Source: Agrypnia vestita (Eukaryota; Arthropoda; Insecta; Trichoptera; Phryganeidae). Taken from it: a DNA stretch of 64,000 nucleotides. The stretch is taken from assembly GCA_016648135.1 (NCBI GenBank), contig JADDOH010000160.1, positions 1 through 64,000 of the forward strand, in the 5' to 3' direction. This document shows, piece after piece, positions 40,691-50,559 of the stretch. Numbering within the stretch: the first letter of the stretch is position 1; the number at the start of each line of letters is the position of its first letter. Position numbers and translations under genes: made by a program. The notes beneath the pieces are model-generated. The model did no database searches and was not told the DNA's origin. It worked only from the letters and a program-made list of their open reading frames with translations.

Positions 40691-41145
40691 CGTTCAAAAG
40701 TTGTGCCGAGACTTTCCTCGAAAATATCCAACATATTTGCGAACCGACGTCACAGCATGCCCAATGCGAACTTTTCCAAACCGATCGTTTCAAACTTCCG
40801 ATCCGCGTCAGAAATGTTTACCTCCGCGCGAGGGCAGCGGGACATTTAAATGATTGATTTATTCGTGTAAAAATAATGTTTCAAATTCTCACAGAAGTTC
40901 GGCGGCGAAAGCCGGGCTCTCGGAATCGACGATTGTTAGTTTCTGAAAAGAAGTAAGTTCCCTCACATAAAATAAACAATTCCTCGCCCGAGCCATCGCC
41001 ACTTCGGTTCCCGGTTTGTTTTCGTTTGACGTAAACGAATAAATTATCCCGCCGTCTAATTTATATGGGAATTTTCGTGTAGCGAAGAAATCCAACTGGA
41101 GCAACAAACTTGCAATCGGATCGTAAACAGATCTATTAATAATAT
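40691..41145. other. Single-copy, GC-richer stretch
   Basis: 40720-40850 and 40895-41110 are CpG-containing with 66- and 72-codon minus frames of no recognised family. It resembles the other unique islands near 17350 and 20000 in composition. Confidence 0.3.
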
Positions 41146-41149
41146 TTTC

Positions 41150-41262
41150 GTATGTAGGTGTCAGTACGTTCTAAGAACACAGTCACTACTGGGTTGAATG
41201 ATGGATGACTAACTAATTAAGATAAATTATATATTTCTCACAGAGACGAAGCTACAAAGAGG
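41150..41262 (+). repeat. Foldback family F, left part
   Basis: GTACGTTCTAAGAACACAGTCACT, TTAAGATAAATTATATATTTCTC and ACAGAGACGAAGCTAC match the family order also seen at 55835-55985 (reverse) and 62540-62990. Confidence 0.65.
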
Positions 41263-41269
41263 TGAAGTT

Positions 41270-41601
41270 TGTAAGTTTGGATGTAGGAGGTAATTTCCGA
41301 AAGTACTCATCCGATTTCAAAAATTCTTTCACCAATATTTAGAATGTACCTTCAGGGTGGACATAGGCTATACATTATCCCGTTAAAATAAAAGGGCTTT
41401 TCGTTGTGATCTATTTGACGCTGCCTTAACGGTAAGAGATAAGAAATACTTTCTAAAGAGAAGTTGTAGAACTCAAGTTGTATAAAAAAGTCCGCGACGA
41501 CATATATCTACATGTGAAGGTTAATCACACAAATTGACAAAATATGACTAAAAGTTACTAATAATCGACGCGTGCGATGACGCGCGGGTAAGCTAGTGTA
41601 T
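41270..41601 (+). mobile_element. Nonautonomous Helitron-like 3' portion
   Basis: It contains AAAGTACTCATCCGATTTCAAA and ACCTTCAGGGTGGACATAGG, and ends GACGCGTGCGATGACGCGCGGGTAAGCTAGT followed by G. A GC-rich hairpin about 10 bases before CTAGT and no target duplication fit a Helitron 3' end. The CGCGGG-x-AGCTAGT terminus is one I associate with insect Helitrons. The 5' TC end was not located. Confidence 0.55.
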
Positions 41602-42046
41602 AATAAATATAGAAGTATAATTACCAGCTGCGAAATCTATGCATACTGTTTCATAAGAAGAGACAATGGATGTTACTAGCAAAGCCCCTTAAAATATGAT
41701 TGATTCCTATTTGAAACATATATATATATACTTGTATAATTTACCTTAAGATCTATTAATGTTTTAAGTTCACGCTGAGAGAGAGCGAGGGGATGGGCTA
41801 TTGTCTCGTCTCAGCTGGACATTACCAAAAATTTTAAACAACCTTTACAATTCAAACCATAGACTTCTTGCTGACGTAATTTGCAATCTTCAGAGCATCA
41901 AGAGCTAGAAATTAGGGAATCATTAAAAAAATTCCACTATACATGTGACGAGAATGCGGGAGACGTGTTTGAATACGAAATATACATTTGGTAAAATGTG
42001 TCAATTTCAATATTAATAACTGATTTTGAAAGCATGTTTGTGTGTT
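41602..42046. other. AT-rich, no recognised gene
   Basis: No significant frame. Contains a short TATATATATA run near 41720. Confidence 0.4.
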
Positions 42047-42049
42047 TTA

Positions 42050-42194
42050 GGCCCGGTTGTTTCAAGTTCGATCAAAGTAAGCGGTCGATCAAAGCATAGA
42101 TTTTTACGAAAACGAATCGTCTGATTGGTGGAGAACGTAAAAATCTATGCTTTAAAAGAACGCTTACTTTAATCCAACTTGAAACAACCGGCCC
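42050..42194. mobile_element. PIF/Harbinger-like hairpin MITE, copy 2
   Basis: Reverse-orientation copy of the element at 15417-15560: ends GGCCCGGTTGTTTCAAGTT and the complement of AACTTGAAACAACCGGCCC, flanked by TTA on both sides (42047-42049, 42195-42197). Very few differences from copy 1, so the family moved recently relative to the LINEs. Confidence 0.85.
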
Positions 42195-42197
42195 TTA

Positions 42198-42635
42198 GAA
42201 TCATTTTAGTGTCGTGAATTTAATTAAACTTTTATTTGACTCACAGTCACTGAAAAAAAACTAAACTGGAACACTCTTCCGCAATTCGCAATTTTTCGCT
42301 TTTTAGATTATTCCGTGCGCAGAAGCTCACTGGCTAAATACATTCGATCAGATCGCCTGTTCGTTTATTTGTGGTTTTTCGCTGGCAAACAATTAAACGC
42401 CTTTTAGGTGAAATTTTTACGAAAATGGAGCTGTATAAATTATCCATTTTCATTTTTAGTATAACGAACACTGGATCAGCGCGATATTATTTATCAAATG
42501 TTCTGGTATAACCTCATGTGTTCTATTGATTTCTAGTTGTTTTCAAATTTTTCTAGACTTGAGTGAAGTAATGCAATTACTCGTTTATGTAGAGATATTG
42601 TCGATTTTAAGGATCTCTGTTTTTTTTTAATATTT
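42198..42635. other. No gene recognised
   Basis: AT-rich with a single-copy patch at 42290-42400. No supported frame. Confidence 0.4.
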
Positions 42636-42639
42636 AAAT

Positions 42640-42770
42640 AAGTTTTCTTCTTTTTTAGCAGTAAGTTGTTTTGTAAGATAATATTTTTTCTGTGCAAAGC
42701 ACCCTTGAGGTGAGTATTCGCGAAAACGGCGCTATATAAGTTATTCAAATATTATTATTTATCTGAATTC
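42640..42770 (+). repeat. Dispersed 3'-UTR-like repeat G, copy 3
   Basis: GCAGTAAGTTGTTTTGTAAGATAAT, CTTGAGGTGAGTATTCGCG and AAAACGGCGCTATATAAGTTA, ending in ATTATTATTTA. Same order as copies at 36615 and 40580. Confidence 0.65.
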
Positions 42771-43285
42771 AGAAAGGTTTGTCTAAATTTCGTCTGTTTA
42801 CGTTAGCACTCTTGTTTGTAATCCCCTCATATACCCCTATTCATTTCAAATAAAGCCTTTCGCGAAACATTAAATAATATCCGGCATACAAGAGTATATA
42901 AAGTTGCCTCTCTGTATATTCACGCGTGAGACCGTTGGGGATGTGGAGTGATTTTCCGACTTGTTTTTCCACTTTTCGTTATCTCGCCGATCCTTCGTAC
43001 AAAATCCACCCCGAGGGGGACGTCACCCGCCCGCCGGGGTCCCTTGGGTCGGTTTACAAAAAAAAAAAACTTTAAAATACAGTGGGGTTAAGATTAATTT
43101 AAGCGAGGCCCTTTTATTTTATAATGAAACAACATATTCTGAAAAGGACGCCGGTAAAAGTTTCAAAAGTGGTTTTGTCCCTCCTGAAAATTCAAGTTGG
43201 CGCAGATAAGATTTGTGCTGACTAAAGGTGTATTAAAAGTGTTTCCAGCAGCTTTTGTGTAAAACTAATATAGTTGTTTTATTAT
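42771..43285. other. Single-copy stretch
   Basis: A plus frame of 82 codons (42961-43209) in a locally GC-richer patch has no known domain. Could hold regulatory DNA. Confidence 0.3.
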
Positions 43286-43289
43286 TCAG

Positions 43290-43500
43290 AATATTTTGAG
43301 TAGGTGTGTTCAAATTTTTCAAGAACACAATACTTGATTTTATCCCCAGGGGGACATCATTAATCACGGCGTTTTAGGTATAGATGAATCATAGAGACGA
43401 AATATTTTTTTTTATATGGGAAAGTGGATACGAAAGTCTTTTTCTGTGTTTATACAGCTTACGACCTTAACACAATGTATATACAGGGTGTACCGGAGCT
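43290..43500 (+). repeat. Foldback family F, single arm
   Basis: GTAGGTGTGTTCAAATTTTTC, AAGAACACAATACTTGATTT, CCCCAGGGGGACATCATTAATC, GAAAGTGGATACGAAAGTC and ACAGCTTACGACC, close to the copy at 10690. Confidence 0.7.
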
Positions 43501-43790
43501 AGCAGCAGAAACTTTGCCGGTAGATTCCTGCCTATGTTAAGAGTCTAAAATGTTCAAGCAACCATGACCTGATACGAAAAGTTATGGAGATATGCAATAA
43601 CAAAGTTTGAATTTTTTTTCAATATCTCTGACTTATTTTTTGCAAAAAGTTGAACTATCATTACAGTAACTTACATAGATTATGAAAAATTCTTTCGCTT
43701 TAATATAAGTCGAATAAAATGATAAAAACCTTGCAAAAATTGAAAAAAGTTATTTTTACAAGGTTTTTATTATATTATTTATTTTTTGTT
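43480..43790 (+). repeat. Dispersed repeat R1, long copy
   Basis: ATACAGGGTGTACCGG start, TAGATTCCTGCCTATGTTAAG, TCTAAAATGTTCAAGCAACC, GTTATGGAGATATGCAATAAC, TTGCAAAAAGTTGAACTATC, ACTTACATAGATTATGAAAAA, ACCTTGCAAAAATTG. The ACAGGGTGTnCC start is seen in many arthropod repeats. The internal AACCTTGCAAA / TTTACAAGGTTT inversion marks its right side. Confidence 0.75.
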
Positions 43791-43859
43791 TTTTTTTTAA
43801 ATGCTTATAATTTTTAAAACGCGTGACTTAGATTTTTAAAAATATGTGAAGTTATAGTG

Positions 43860-44555
43860 TGTGTTAGTGTGTTTGGGTAAGTGTATCTATTTTATCTCTC
43901 CCCTTGTTTCGGATCCACTCTTTTATTTTGTATTTCATATTAGGGTTGTAAATTGTGGTTAGCCCAGGTTGCTTTAATTCATCAAGCATGCAATTAAGTA
44001 ATTTGGGTCCAAAATAGTTAAAGCTCCTTTGTCCATACGTGGTATGTAACCTTGGGATTCGTACATTGAGTTTGTTTTTTTTGGAAGTAGTTATTTTTTT
44101 AATACAAAAACCATTTGAGACATGTGGGGATTTGACTTCTTTCTTAATCTGTGCGTATTTTGGAAAGATTCTTTCTTGAACTCTGTTTTGCGACAACAAT
44201 GTATTGTACTATTTAACTCCCAAGTACGTACAGTTATGTTTTGCCATGGTGTTTCTTAAAGTTGGTATCTTTATTCGCCCCTTTGTTCGATGTCTATCAC
44301 TTATAAAGTCTAAGGTGTGGGATTTATATGAATTTATATCAACCTTGCACAGGTTGCGCAAGGATGACGTACGTACAACTTTCATACTCCCTAACTTCAA
44401 ATAGCTCAACACCCAGATATTTAAATCGCATCACCTTCCCTACATGTTTACCTTCGATGACTATCTTGCGTCTCCTAAAATGTTTAAATAAATTTATAGA
44501 AAACGACGTAAAACTAAACTTAATATACGACAGCGGAAAATCACAAATCTGCAAA
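43860..44555 (-). pseudogene. LINE ORF2 C-terminal relic
   Basis: Minus frames, in order with shifts: KIVIEGKHVGKVMRFKYLGV, then EVREYES, RTSSLRNLCKVD, FISDRHRTKGRIKIPTLRNT, then QERIFPKYAQIKKE, NVRIPRLHTTYGQRSFNYFG and KLLNCMLDEL, with KYKIKEWI near the end. FKYLGV is the motif just after the reverse transcriptase; VRIPRxxTTYGQRSFxYxGPKLxN is a terminal LINE block. IKIPTLRNT looks like a second, diverged copy of that block, suggesting two fused relics. Confidence 0.75.
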
Positions 44556-44559
44556 CAGA

Positions 44560-45005
44560 TGGCGATACTTTGAGCAAATATCTTGACAGCGCCCGTGCCT
44601 TAAATATATTATATGACTTCGGCTACTCGCACGCCCTGTCTTCGGGACAAATTTTCACAAATACGTGATTTATTGCGACTTCCGAGTTACGCAAACGTGT
44701 ATTTTTACGTGGCGTTTTCACAAGACGAACTTGTGTCTACACATTAGGCAAATCGCGGGGGCGTCGAATGTTCTCACAGATATTTGTTTTATTGAGAAAT
44801 AACCAGTTGGTACGTATTATTCGTCACGGAAGTTTCTCCGCAATGGATGATTTCTGACGACTAAGACTACATACGATATCCGTTTTTTTTTTTCAAATTT
44901 TAAAATACGCGCTAAAAGTGAAACAAATTGGTAAGTGTTCAATGAATGTGTGCAAGTGATGCAAAGGATTTTTATTCATAATCAGGTGTCGTATCAAAAG
45001 TACAT
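44560..45005. other. Single-copy stretch, no gene
   Basis: 44580-44780 is of balanced composition and unrepeated in the window. No supported frame. Confidence 0.35.
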
Positions 45006-45009
45006 TAAA

Positions 45010-45500
45010 AAACTAACCCATAAAAACCGAGTTTTTATTAAACTCCCTTTCTCATTTGTATTGTTTCCAATTTGATATAATATCAACATATTCCTCTTGC
45101 TTTGAGTTCATGTGGAAAAACTATTCCATGTATATTATTGTCCTTAAAACTTATAGAATATTGAAAACGAAATAATTGGTATAGGGGGGCACGGCGTCGG
45201 CGAAACCGTCTGATAGGACCCGTGGCTCGAGTCAGACTAGCTGAAACAGCCTTCTCCACTCGGCTCCACTCCACTCCATCGGGCACCTTTTTTCATTTGT
45301 ATGGTTTCCAATTTGAAAAAACCGTTAAAATTTCGAAAAATCCATTTTTTAAACGAAAATTTGTTGGATCATTTTTATCGTCGCCACGAGTCTGCCTGCA
45401 AAGTTTCAGCTCGATTGGATCACGGGAAAAGGATTAAAAATCGATCCAAAGTTTTTTCGGCAGAAGCAGACGCTACGAGTTAAAAGAGAGTAAAAATACA
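45010..45500 (+). mobile_element. Nonautonomous repeat R2, copy 2
   Basis: CTAACCCATAAAAACCGAG, TTAAACTCCCTTTCTCATTTG at the left and TTGTTGGATCATTTTTATCG, CGCCACGAGTCTGCC, CAGCTCGATTGGATCACGGG, GACGCTACGAGTTAAAAGAG at the right. The middle (45080-45290) differs from the other copies and is CpG-richer. The phrase TTTGTATnGTTTCCAATTTGA occurs at 45054 and 45295, bracketing this foreign middle. Confidence 0.75.
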
Positions 45501-45559
45501 TCAAAAGAAGGGTGACTGCAGTAAATATGGTGAACAATGCTTCCAATACAATAGTTTCT

Positions 45560-45989
45560 AATAGGAACACGTCAATAGAGCAAGACTAACGGCACACGAT
45601 CGAATTCTTTTACCAACACTGAAGCACGGAAGTGAAGCCTGGAGTTGGCAGAAGAGGAACGAAAGTGAATGCAGAGGAAATGAGGTCACTTATGATATGA
45701 CACATATGTATGACAAACACATTTATGATAAAGAGTAGAATAAACAAATTGGGAAAGAATGTAAACCTGATCTAAGCATAGTGAATAGAATGAATAAAAT
45801 GTCGCTTAGATGTTTTGGGCTTGTCGAGCGAATAAATGGGGAAAACATGGTAAGAAAGATATATGATGCAAGTGATGACAGTGCCAGAAAGAGTGAGTGA
45901 CGTGGTACGACCAGATTGTCCAGATACTTGAAGATGATCCAGTTAGGAGCCATAATAATCGTCGATCTTGCATGCGAAGATGTAAAAAA
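45560..45989 (+). pseudogene. LINE family A ORF2, left part before insertion
   Basis: With shifts: EARLTAHDRI, LLPTLKHGSEAWSWQKRNES, LSIVNRMNKMSLRCFGLVER and INGENMVRKIYDASDDSARK. The LYGSEAW / MxxLRxFGHVERM order is the region after the reverse transcriptase. It stops at AAGATGTA, exactly where family members at 16640 and 60360 read GAAGATGTATGAATG, because repeat R2 has inserted. Confidence 0.8.
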
Positions 45990-46530
45990 AGTAACCCATA
46001 AAAACCAAGTTTTAATTATACTCCCTTTCTTTGTAAAATATAACAACAATTAAAGACGAATTAAAACATATAACATAACACTAAACTTACAGTAATTTCA
46101 TATATTTCTAAAATGTCAGATGTTTTGAGCTTTGATAAGACACTTCATGCTTTGAAGATTAAATTCTAAAAACATTTTCAGTCAATTTAGATTTTCGACA
46201 TTCGTAGTGAAGTACCTAATATGTATACCGACGGAGTAATTCAAATTTAGAAAATATTCCGCGACGTTATCGGGCCGCTATACTAGTAATCAAACTTTTC
46301 TAATGATTCCAATTTGAAAAAAACAATAAAATTTCTAAAAATCCGATATTATACTATAATTATTAATTTTTTTTAACGAAAATTTGATAGATCTTCTTGA
46401 TCGTCGCCACGAGTCTACTTGCCGAGATTCAACTCGATTGGATCACGGGAAAAGGGTTAAAAATCGATCCAAAGTTTTTTCACCCGTCAAGCCGGCAAGC
46501 AAGCAGACGCCACGAGTTAAAAGAAAGGTA
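45990..46530 (+). mobile_element. Nonautonomous repeat R2, copy 3, inside a LINE
   Basis: AAGTAACCCATAAAAACCAAG, ACTCCCTTTCTTTGTAAAAT at the left; CGCGACGTTATCGGGCC, GTCGCCACGAGTCTACTTGC, CCACGAGTTAAAAGAAAGG at the right, ending in TAGTAAAAATG. LINE sequence on both sides is continuous when it is removed. The flanking GTAAAAA repeats are a candidate target duplication but may belong to the ends. Confidence 0.85.
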
Positions 46531-46640
46531 GTAAAAATGTGGATGAGGCGTGAGTTGTGTCAGGGCAAAGGAGTGTGCCACTCTACCCTCTTTGCCTTTC
46601 CCCGCGGAGAAATGGCGTGGTGATAAGTAATAAAATAACA
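46531..46640 (+). pseudogene. LINE family A, right part after insertion
   Basis: GTGGATGAGGCGTGAGTTGT, CAGGGCAAAGGAGTGTGCCAC, TGCCTTTCCCCGCGGAGAA, ATGGCGTGGTGATAAG. It corresponds to the C-terminus CMxxAxVV / CQxRSVPLY / PRRNGVV of the other copies. Confidence 0.75.
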
Positions 46641-47390
46641 ATTAAATAAAAATGATGTAAAAATAAAATAAATAAACAAATATTACGCCCTTGTCATCGT
46701 TTAGGTTTGAATTTATTTAAAAAAAAAAAAACGCTAAAATTTCTGAACAATATTTTAGCTTTCTTATTTTCCAATAAGGGTCCCAGCCCCATAACCACTC
46801 ACTCAGGTCGTAATACGACCCTAATGAGGGCCCCTTAATAATATCGGAACATTCTGTTAAATTATGCTCGCTTATTAGATTGCGGCTAGCTGTAAATCAG
46901 CGTTTAATATATTATATTATAACGGAGTGCCTGTGTGGGTGAATCGAAAGGATGTCCCGTTTATCAATTCAAATTGCACAGGGTGTAATGCTTATCTAAA
47001 AACCGTCATACTACACACACGTTGAGGTATTTAAGACTACCTGCAACGACCAAAAAAACTTCCTCAGTACACTAAATTAAACTTTGTAATACACAAACGT
47101 TGAGTTATTTTATAAAAACAATAATTTTAAGAAAATCGCCATTGCCTAAAAAAAAGTAACTTCTCAGAATTCGCCAACCATAAAATTGATACTTAACATT
47201 CATTTGACTGCCATAAATTAAAATAATCCACTAGATTCCTCATAAAAGATTTATAATGGACATTTTGTTAAACAAATGTTTTTTTTTAAATAGAGATGCG
47301 AACATGGAATATGTGTCTCTTCAATATTCTTACTATTTTCAAACTAAGCTAAATGCTTGTGTTATGAAAATTGGACAAACTTGCTGGTCT
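46641..47390. other. No gene recognised
   Basis: AT-rich with a single-copy patch at 46770-46960. No supported frame. Confidence 0.4.
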
Positions 47391-47394
47391 GGAG

Positions 47395-47560
47395 TGAGAT
47401 TCGAAACCGCGACCTATGGATCTCGAGGCGAGAGTCTTAACTACAAGACTAACAAGCTACTCTTTTTTAATGGTTATATACTAACATTAATAATATTTTG
47501 TTAAAATGTCTAACCACAAAGTTAATGCTTTAAATATTATAAATATTAATTATTTTATAA
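47395..47560 (-). mobile_element. tRNA-like head fused to the hammerhead-family tail
   Basis: In reverse, TTAGTCTTGTAGTTAAGAC (A-box-like) and GGTTTCGAATCTC (B-box-like) at 47395-47460. Directly to the right on plus, ATGGTTATATACTAACATTAA and GTTAATGCTTTAAATATTA match the tail of the hammerhead family at 13225-13320. The tail itself lacks the ribozyme core. Either a SINE inserted next to an old copy, or a composite. Confidence 0.5.
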
Positions 47561-47715
47561 ACCGTTGAAAAACCTAAAGAATTTAAACTCTGAGAAAACG
47601 TCACGAAATAACAGCACGTTCCACAATACGTCCCCGATATGAGGCTTTTTCCTTAATGAAATTTAAAAAAAACTCCCCACTACGCGACCCACTCCCTTAC
47701 TCGAATAGGTTAGTT

Positions 47716-47762
47716 ATTACACCTGATGAAGAGTGATTGCTCCTCTCGAAACTATAGTGAAA
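47716..47762 (+). ncRNA. Hammerhead-like motif, related to 10017
   Basis: CAC, CTGATGA, extra A, GAG...CTC with imperfect helix II, GAAAC, TATA, GTG. Core complete. GTG in place of a GTH triplet and the uneven helix II suggest a decayed copy; GTG could alternatively pair with CAC as helix I with ATA as the cleavage side. Confidence 0.45.
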
Positions 47763-47764
47763 AA

Positions 47765-49380
47765 TATAACCATTACGAAAGTATGAGGTTGCATCACAAA
47801 GTAATAGCAATAACAGAACGCCAAAGATACAAGCAAGTTTAAGGACAGCTTAAACATGTAAAAACATCTTAAGCCACGAATGCGAATGGTCAGATGATAC
47901 GTGCTTACAGTATTATGATGTTGAAAGAAGCATGGACACTGAACAATGAAATGATTTATTATGAAGTATTTCTAAGTACTTACGTAATAGAAAAATTTCT
48001 ATTTCAGACATCTTTTGTGTTAAATTTTTGGAATCAATTGAATTGTTATACTCGTACATCGGAAAAATTTTGGCCTTTATTACGTGTATTTGCAATTCTG
48101 TGGGCGAAAGTGACATGATTAATAATTTGAAAAATTTGGCAAGAAACAACGACATTTCAGTCAACTTGGTTCAACGATCTTGTGCAAAAAACCAAACTGC
48201 TGATGCAAAAATTAGATAAAAATAACTTGCTTTAAAAGATATTTCGTAAAAAACGAAATTCCTAAATTTTGTTTCGGTTTTCCTCAAAAAAAACCTTTTT
48301 GACTCGTTCGGTTGTTCCTTTCGTTCCCAGAATTTTACCTTTGATAATACCTTTGTAATAAAATAACGTAAATAATATGATATTATTTAGATTAAATTAT
48401 GTTATACTATCATACACAAAAATTAAGGGTAGTTCGTGCCTGTTTGTGCTAAGCTAAATAGAATAAATAAATAATGTACGTAGTTAAAGTTATTGAATGA
48501 CCAAGCGCAATGAATGCAACAAATGCTATGTGAAAAATTTGAGATGATGATCTACAGAATAAACCTCAAAACACGTTTGATCCAAGATACCAAGATCTTG
48601 CATGTCATTTACTCCAGGAAAAGATTGCAGAAAATCGAGTGGATTCATCATATCAAATGGTAAATTCAAATTATCCGTGGGACCTTGGTCATCAATCCTC
48701 CACCCCAACTAACCTAACACTTTCCACTTATTCCACTAAACTAGTCTGCCAAAAAATTGCGAAATTTAAAAAATATAATAGATTTTTTCGTCATATTGCC
48801 ACATTAAATTTTATCTATGGCCCAAGCTTTATATCGAACAGGCCCTATAAAATGGTTGCAGATTTTTCGTATCATTAACCCGATTACCGATCGGCCACGG
48901 CCGTAACGGAAAAAAACATATTTCGATAGGGTGCCGTTTCGTTATAACGGATCGTTATCTACCGGACAGGGGCGGCGGGAAGGCTGCATCCGCCCATCAC
49001 ATCAACCCTTCGCTGTCCACAAGGAAAAATCTCTTCCGGCACTGGCCGCAAGAATCAGCTAAATTATTTCTGGGTGTGTATATTTCCCGTGTTTATGTTT
49101 TATGATTATTTTACTTTTTTTTTTCTCTAGGACCAAAATTAACAAAGCTCATATTATTCTAGATTTACAAACAGCCTTAAATTTAAAACAAGACACTGTC
49201 GCATTGCATTACAGTAGAATAAATTTCACGTCATCAATGACGAAATATTTTTAAAAGAAAAGTGAAATTAATTTTTAGAAGATTATTAAAAGAATTTTAT
49301 ATTTATAAAGAAAATAAGAAAATTATTAAAAATTATTTTGTAAAAAAAAATTAATTCACAGAACATAACATCAATTTTGG
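47765..49380. other. No recognised gene
   Basis: Frames of 60-83 codons on both strands around 47890-48220 and 48640-48880 without family resemblance. 48860-49070 is a short GC-richer single-copy patch; the rest is AT-rich. Confidence 0.4.
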
Positions 49381-49492
49381 AACGCGTGGTGGGGTGGTTT
49401 CCCTGAGGAAATTTGGCCGATGTTTCGGCAAGGTATTACTTGCCATTGTCGAGGCTTGGTCACAAAACTTATTGTAGTAGAAATTAATCTCC

Positions 49493-49544
<52 letters not shown>

Positions 49545-49545
49545 A
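49493..49545 (+). repeat. (TA)n(GT)n microsatellite
   Basis: About 15 TA units followed by about 8 GT units. A frame running through it (49420-49686) is a composition effect. Confidence 0.9.
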
Positions 49546-49727
49546 ATTAAATCAAATCAGGAAAAACTCATATTTCTCAAGATCCTTTCAGAACCTTCCC
49601 ACATACTCAGACCAGCGATATTTTTAAGCCATCTAAAATATAAGATTTGTCAAAGGCAGCGAAACAAGCCTATATTTCCACGATAACCTTGTCAGTTGAC
49701 GTGAACCGCTTTCCGCCAATTTTTCCT

Positions 49728-49861
49728 CTTCAAGTTTGTGTTTACTGGGGTATTATGCCGTGTTGTTACGACCTTTCGGGCCGACGTTTCGGATCCCATT
49801 GCAGGGTCCATCATCAGGGCTGATGTGATATAATAATACCCCAGTAAACACAAACTTGAAG
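49728..49861. mobile_element. Perfect-arm hairpin with a hammerhead in its loop
   Basis: Arms 49728-49756 and 49833-49861 are perfect 29-base reverse complements beginning CTTCAAGTTTGTG and ending GGGGTATTAT. The 76-base loop carries a complete hammerhead-like motif on the minus strand. The terminal block resembles those near 26090 and 56059. It fits the inverted terminal part of a Penelope-like element that lost its interior, but no coding part is near. Confidence 0.8.
49779..49820 (-). ncRNA. Hammerhead ribozyme-like motif, intact core
   Basis: On the minus strand: GCC, CTGATGA, extra T, helix II GGACCC/GGGATCC (one bulged A), GAAAC, GTC, then GGC, complementary to GCC. GTC is an efficient cleavage triplet. 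Helix III is AC/GT with no loop, so dimer-type folding may be needed. The GGACC-GGATCC-GAAACGTCGGCC sequence resembles motifs from Penelope-like elements as I know them. Confidence 0.65.
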
Positions 49862-50045
49862 ATTCTGAGTGGCCGTGAAAACCTAATAACATTCTTAACC
49901 ATTTTTTCATGTTTGAAAACAAAAAAAATATGGAGAATACGGTGGATGAGGTCAAGTCGCAAATTTCTCTCGTCTCTATGAGATATCTATAATATACCTT
50001 GAATTAAAAAGTATTTCTCTTAATATTCAAATCACAATTATTATC
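49862..50045. other. No gene recognised
   Basis: Short AT-rich connector between two repeats. Confidence 0.4.
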
Positions 50046-50047
50046 AT

Positions 50048-50485
50048 ACTAGCTGTAATCTGTAACCTGTCAAAAATGACGGTACTTTTACCAGCCAAAG
50101 AAAAAGTATTTACTTATTTACAGCCGATACCCATGAAATATTAATAAAGGCTTTTATCAAAATATTTTAACTTTTTTTTTAATATTTCCCCTGCTGGCGG
50201 TTAATAAAGGTACTATTTTAAACCCAAACGATTGTGCTGGGCGAAACATGAAATGGTTTGCGTCTTTGCTGAGCCCTAGTGTACATTTTTAGTATCTTTT
50301 TGGAGGTCCACGGAGAGACGGCGGTAGCAGCATGCGTTAGGCGGCCAGTTCGGGCTAGCTGGTCCGGGGTTCAATCCCCATTTCCGGCAGTTTAATTTGT
50401 TTTTTTAACCATGAATCCGAACGAAATTACGGACTCTGCTCGAAGTTACGAACGGACAGACAACGAAATTATTATGATTTGATTC
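50048..50485 (-). mobile_element. Helitron-like/SINE composite repeat, copy 2 (longest)
   Basis: ATACTAGCTGTAATCTGTAA, CTGTCAAAAATGACGG (hairpin of the Helitron-like end), GGTTTGCGTCTTTGCTGAG, GAGACGGCGGTAGCAGCATG (A-box-like), CTGGTCCGGGGTTCAATCCCC (perfect B-box-like arm), ATGAATCCGAACGAAATTAC, GAAGTTACGAACGGACAGAC and AACGAAATTATTATGATTTG. The best-preserved tRNA-like centre of the family. No protein coding capacity. Confidence 0.65.
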
Positions 50486-50559
50486 AAGTCAAATTAATAT
50501 ATCACTATATTCTATGTCATAAATATTAATGTTTTTTTTACAAAATATGTGTACATAAA

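Noticed and set aside
45723..46049. 108-codon minus-strand frame as a gene
   Set aside because: Antisense to LINE family A, which translates recognisably on the plus strand.
49379..49415. CTGAGGA...TTTCGGC as another hammerhead
   Set aside because: No GAAAC in the correct orientation after the hairpin, and no complementary helix I strands.
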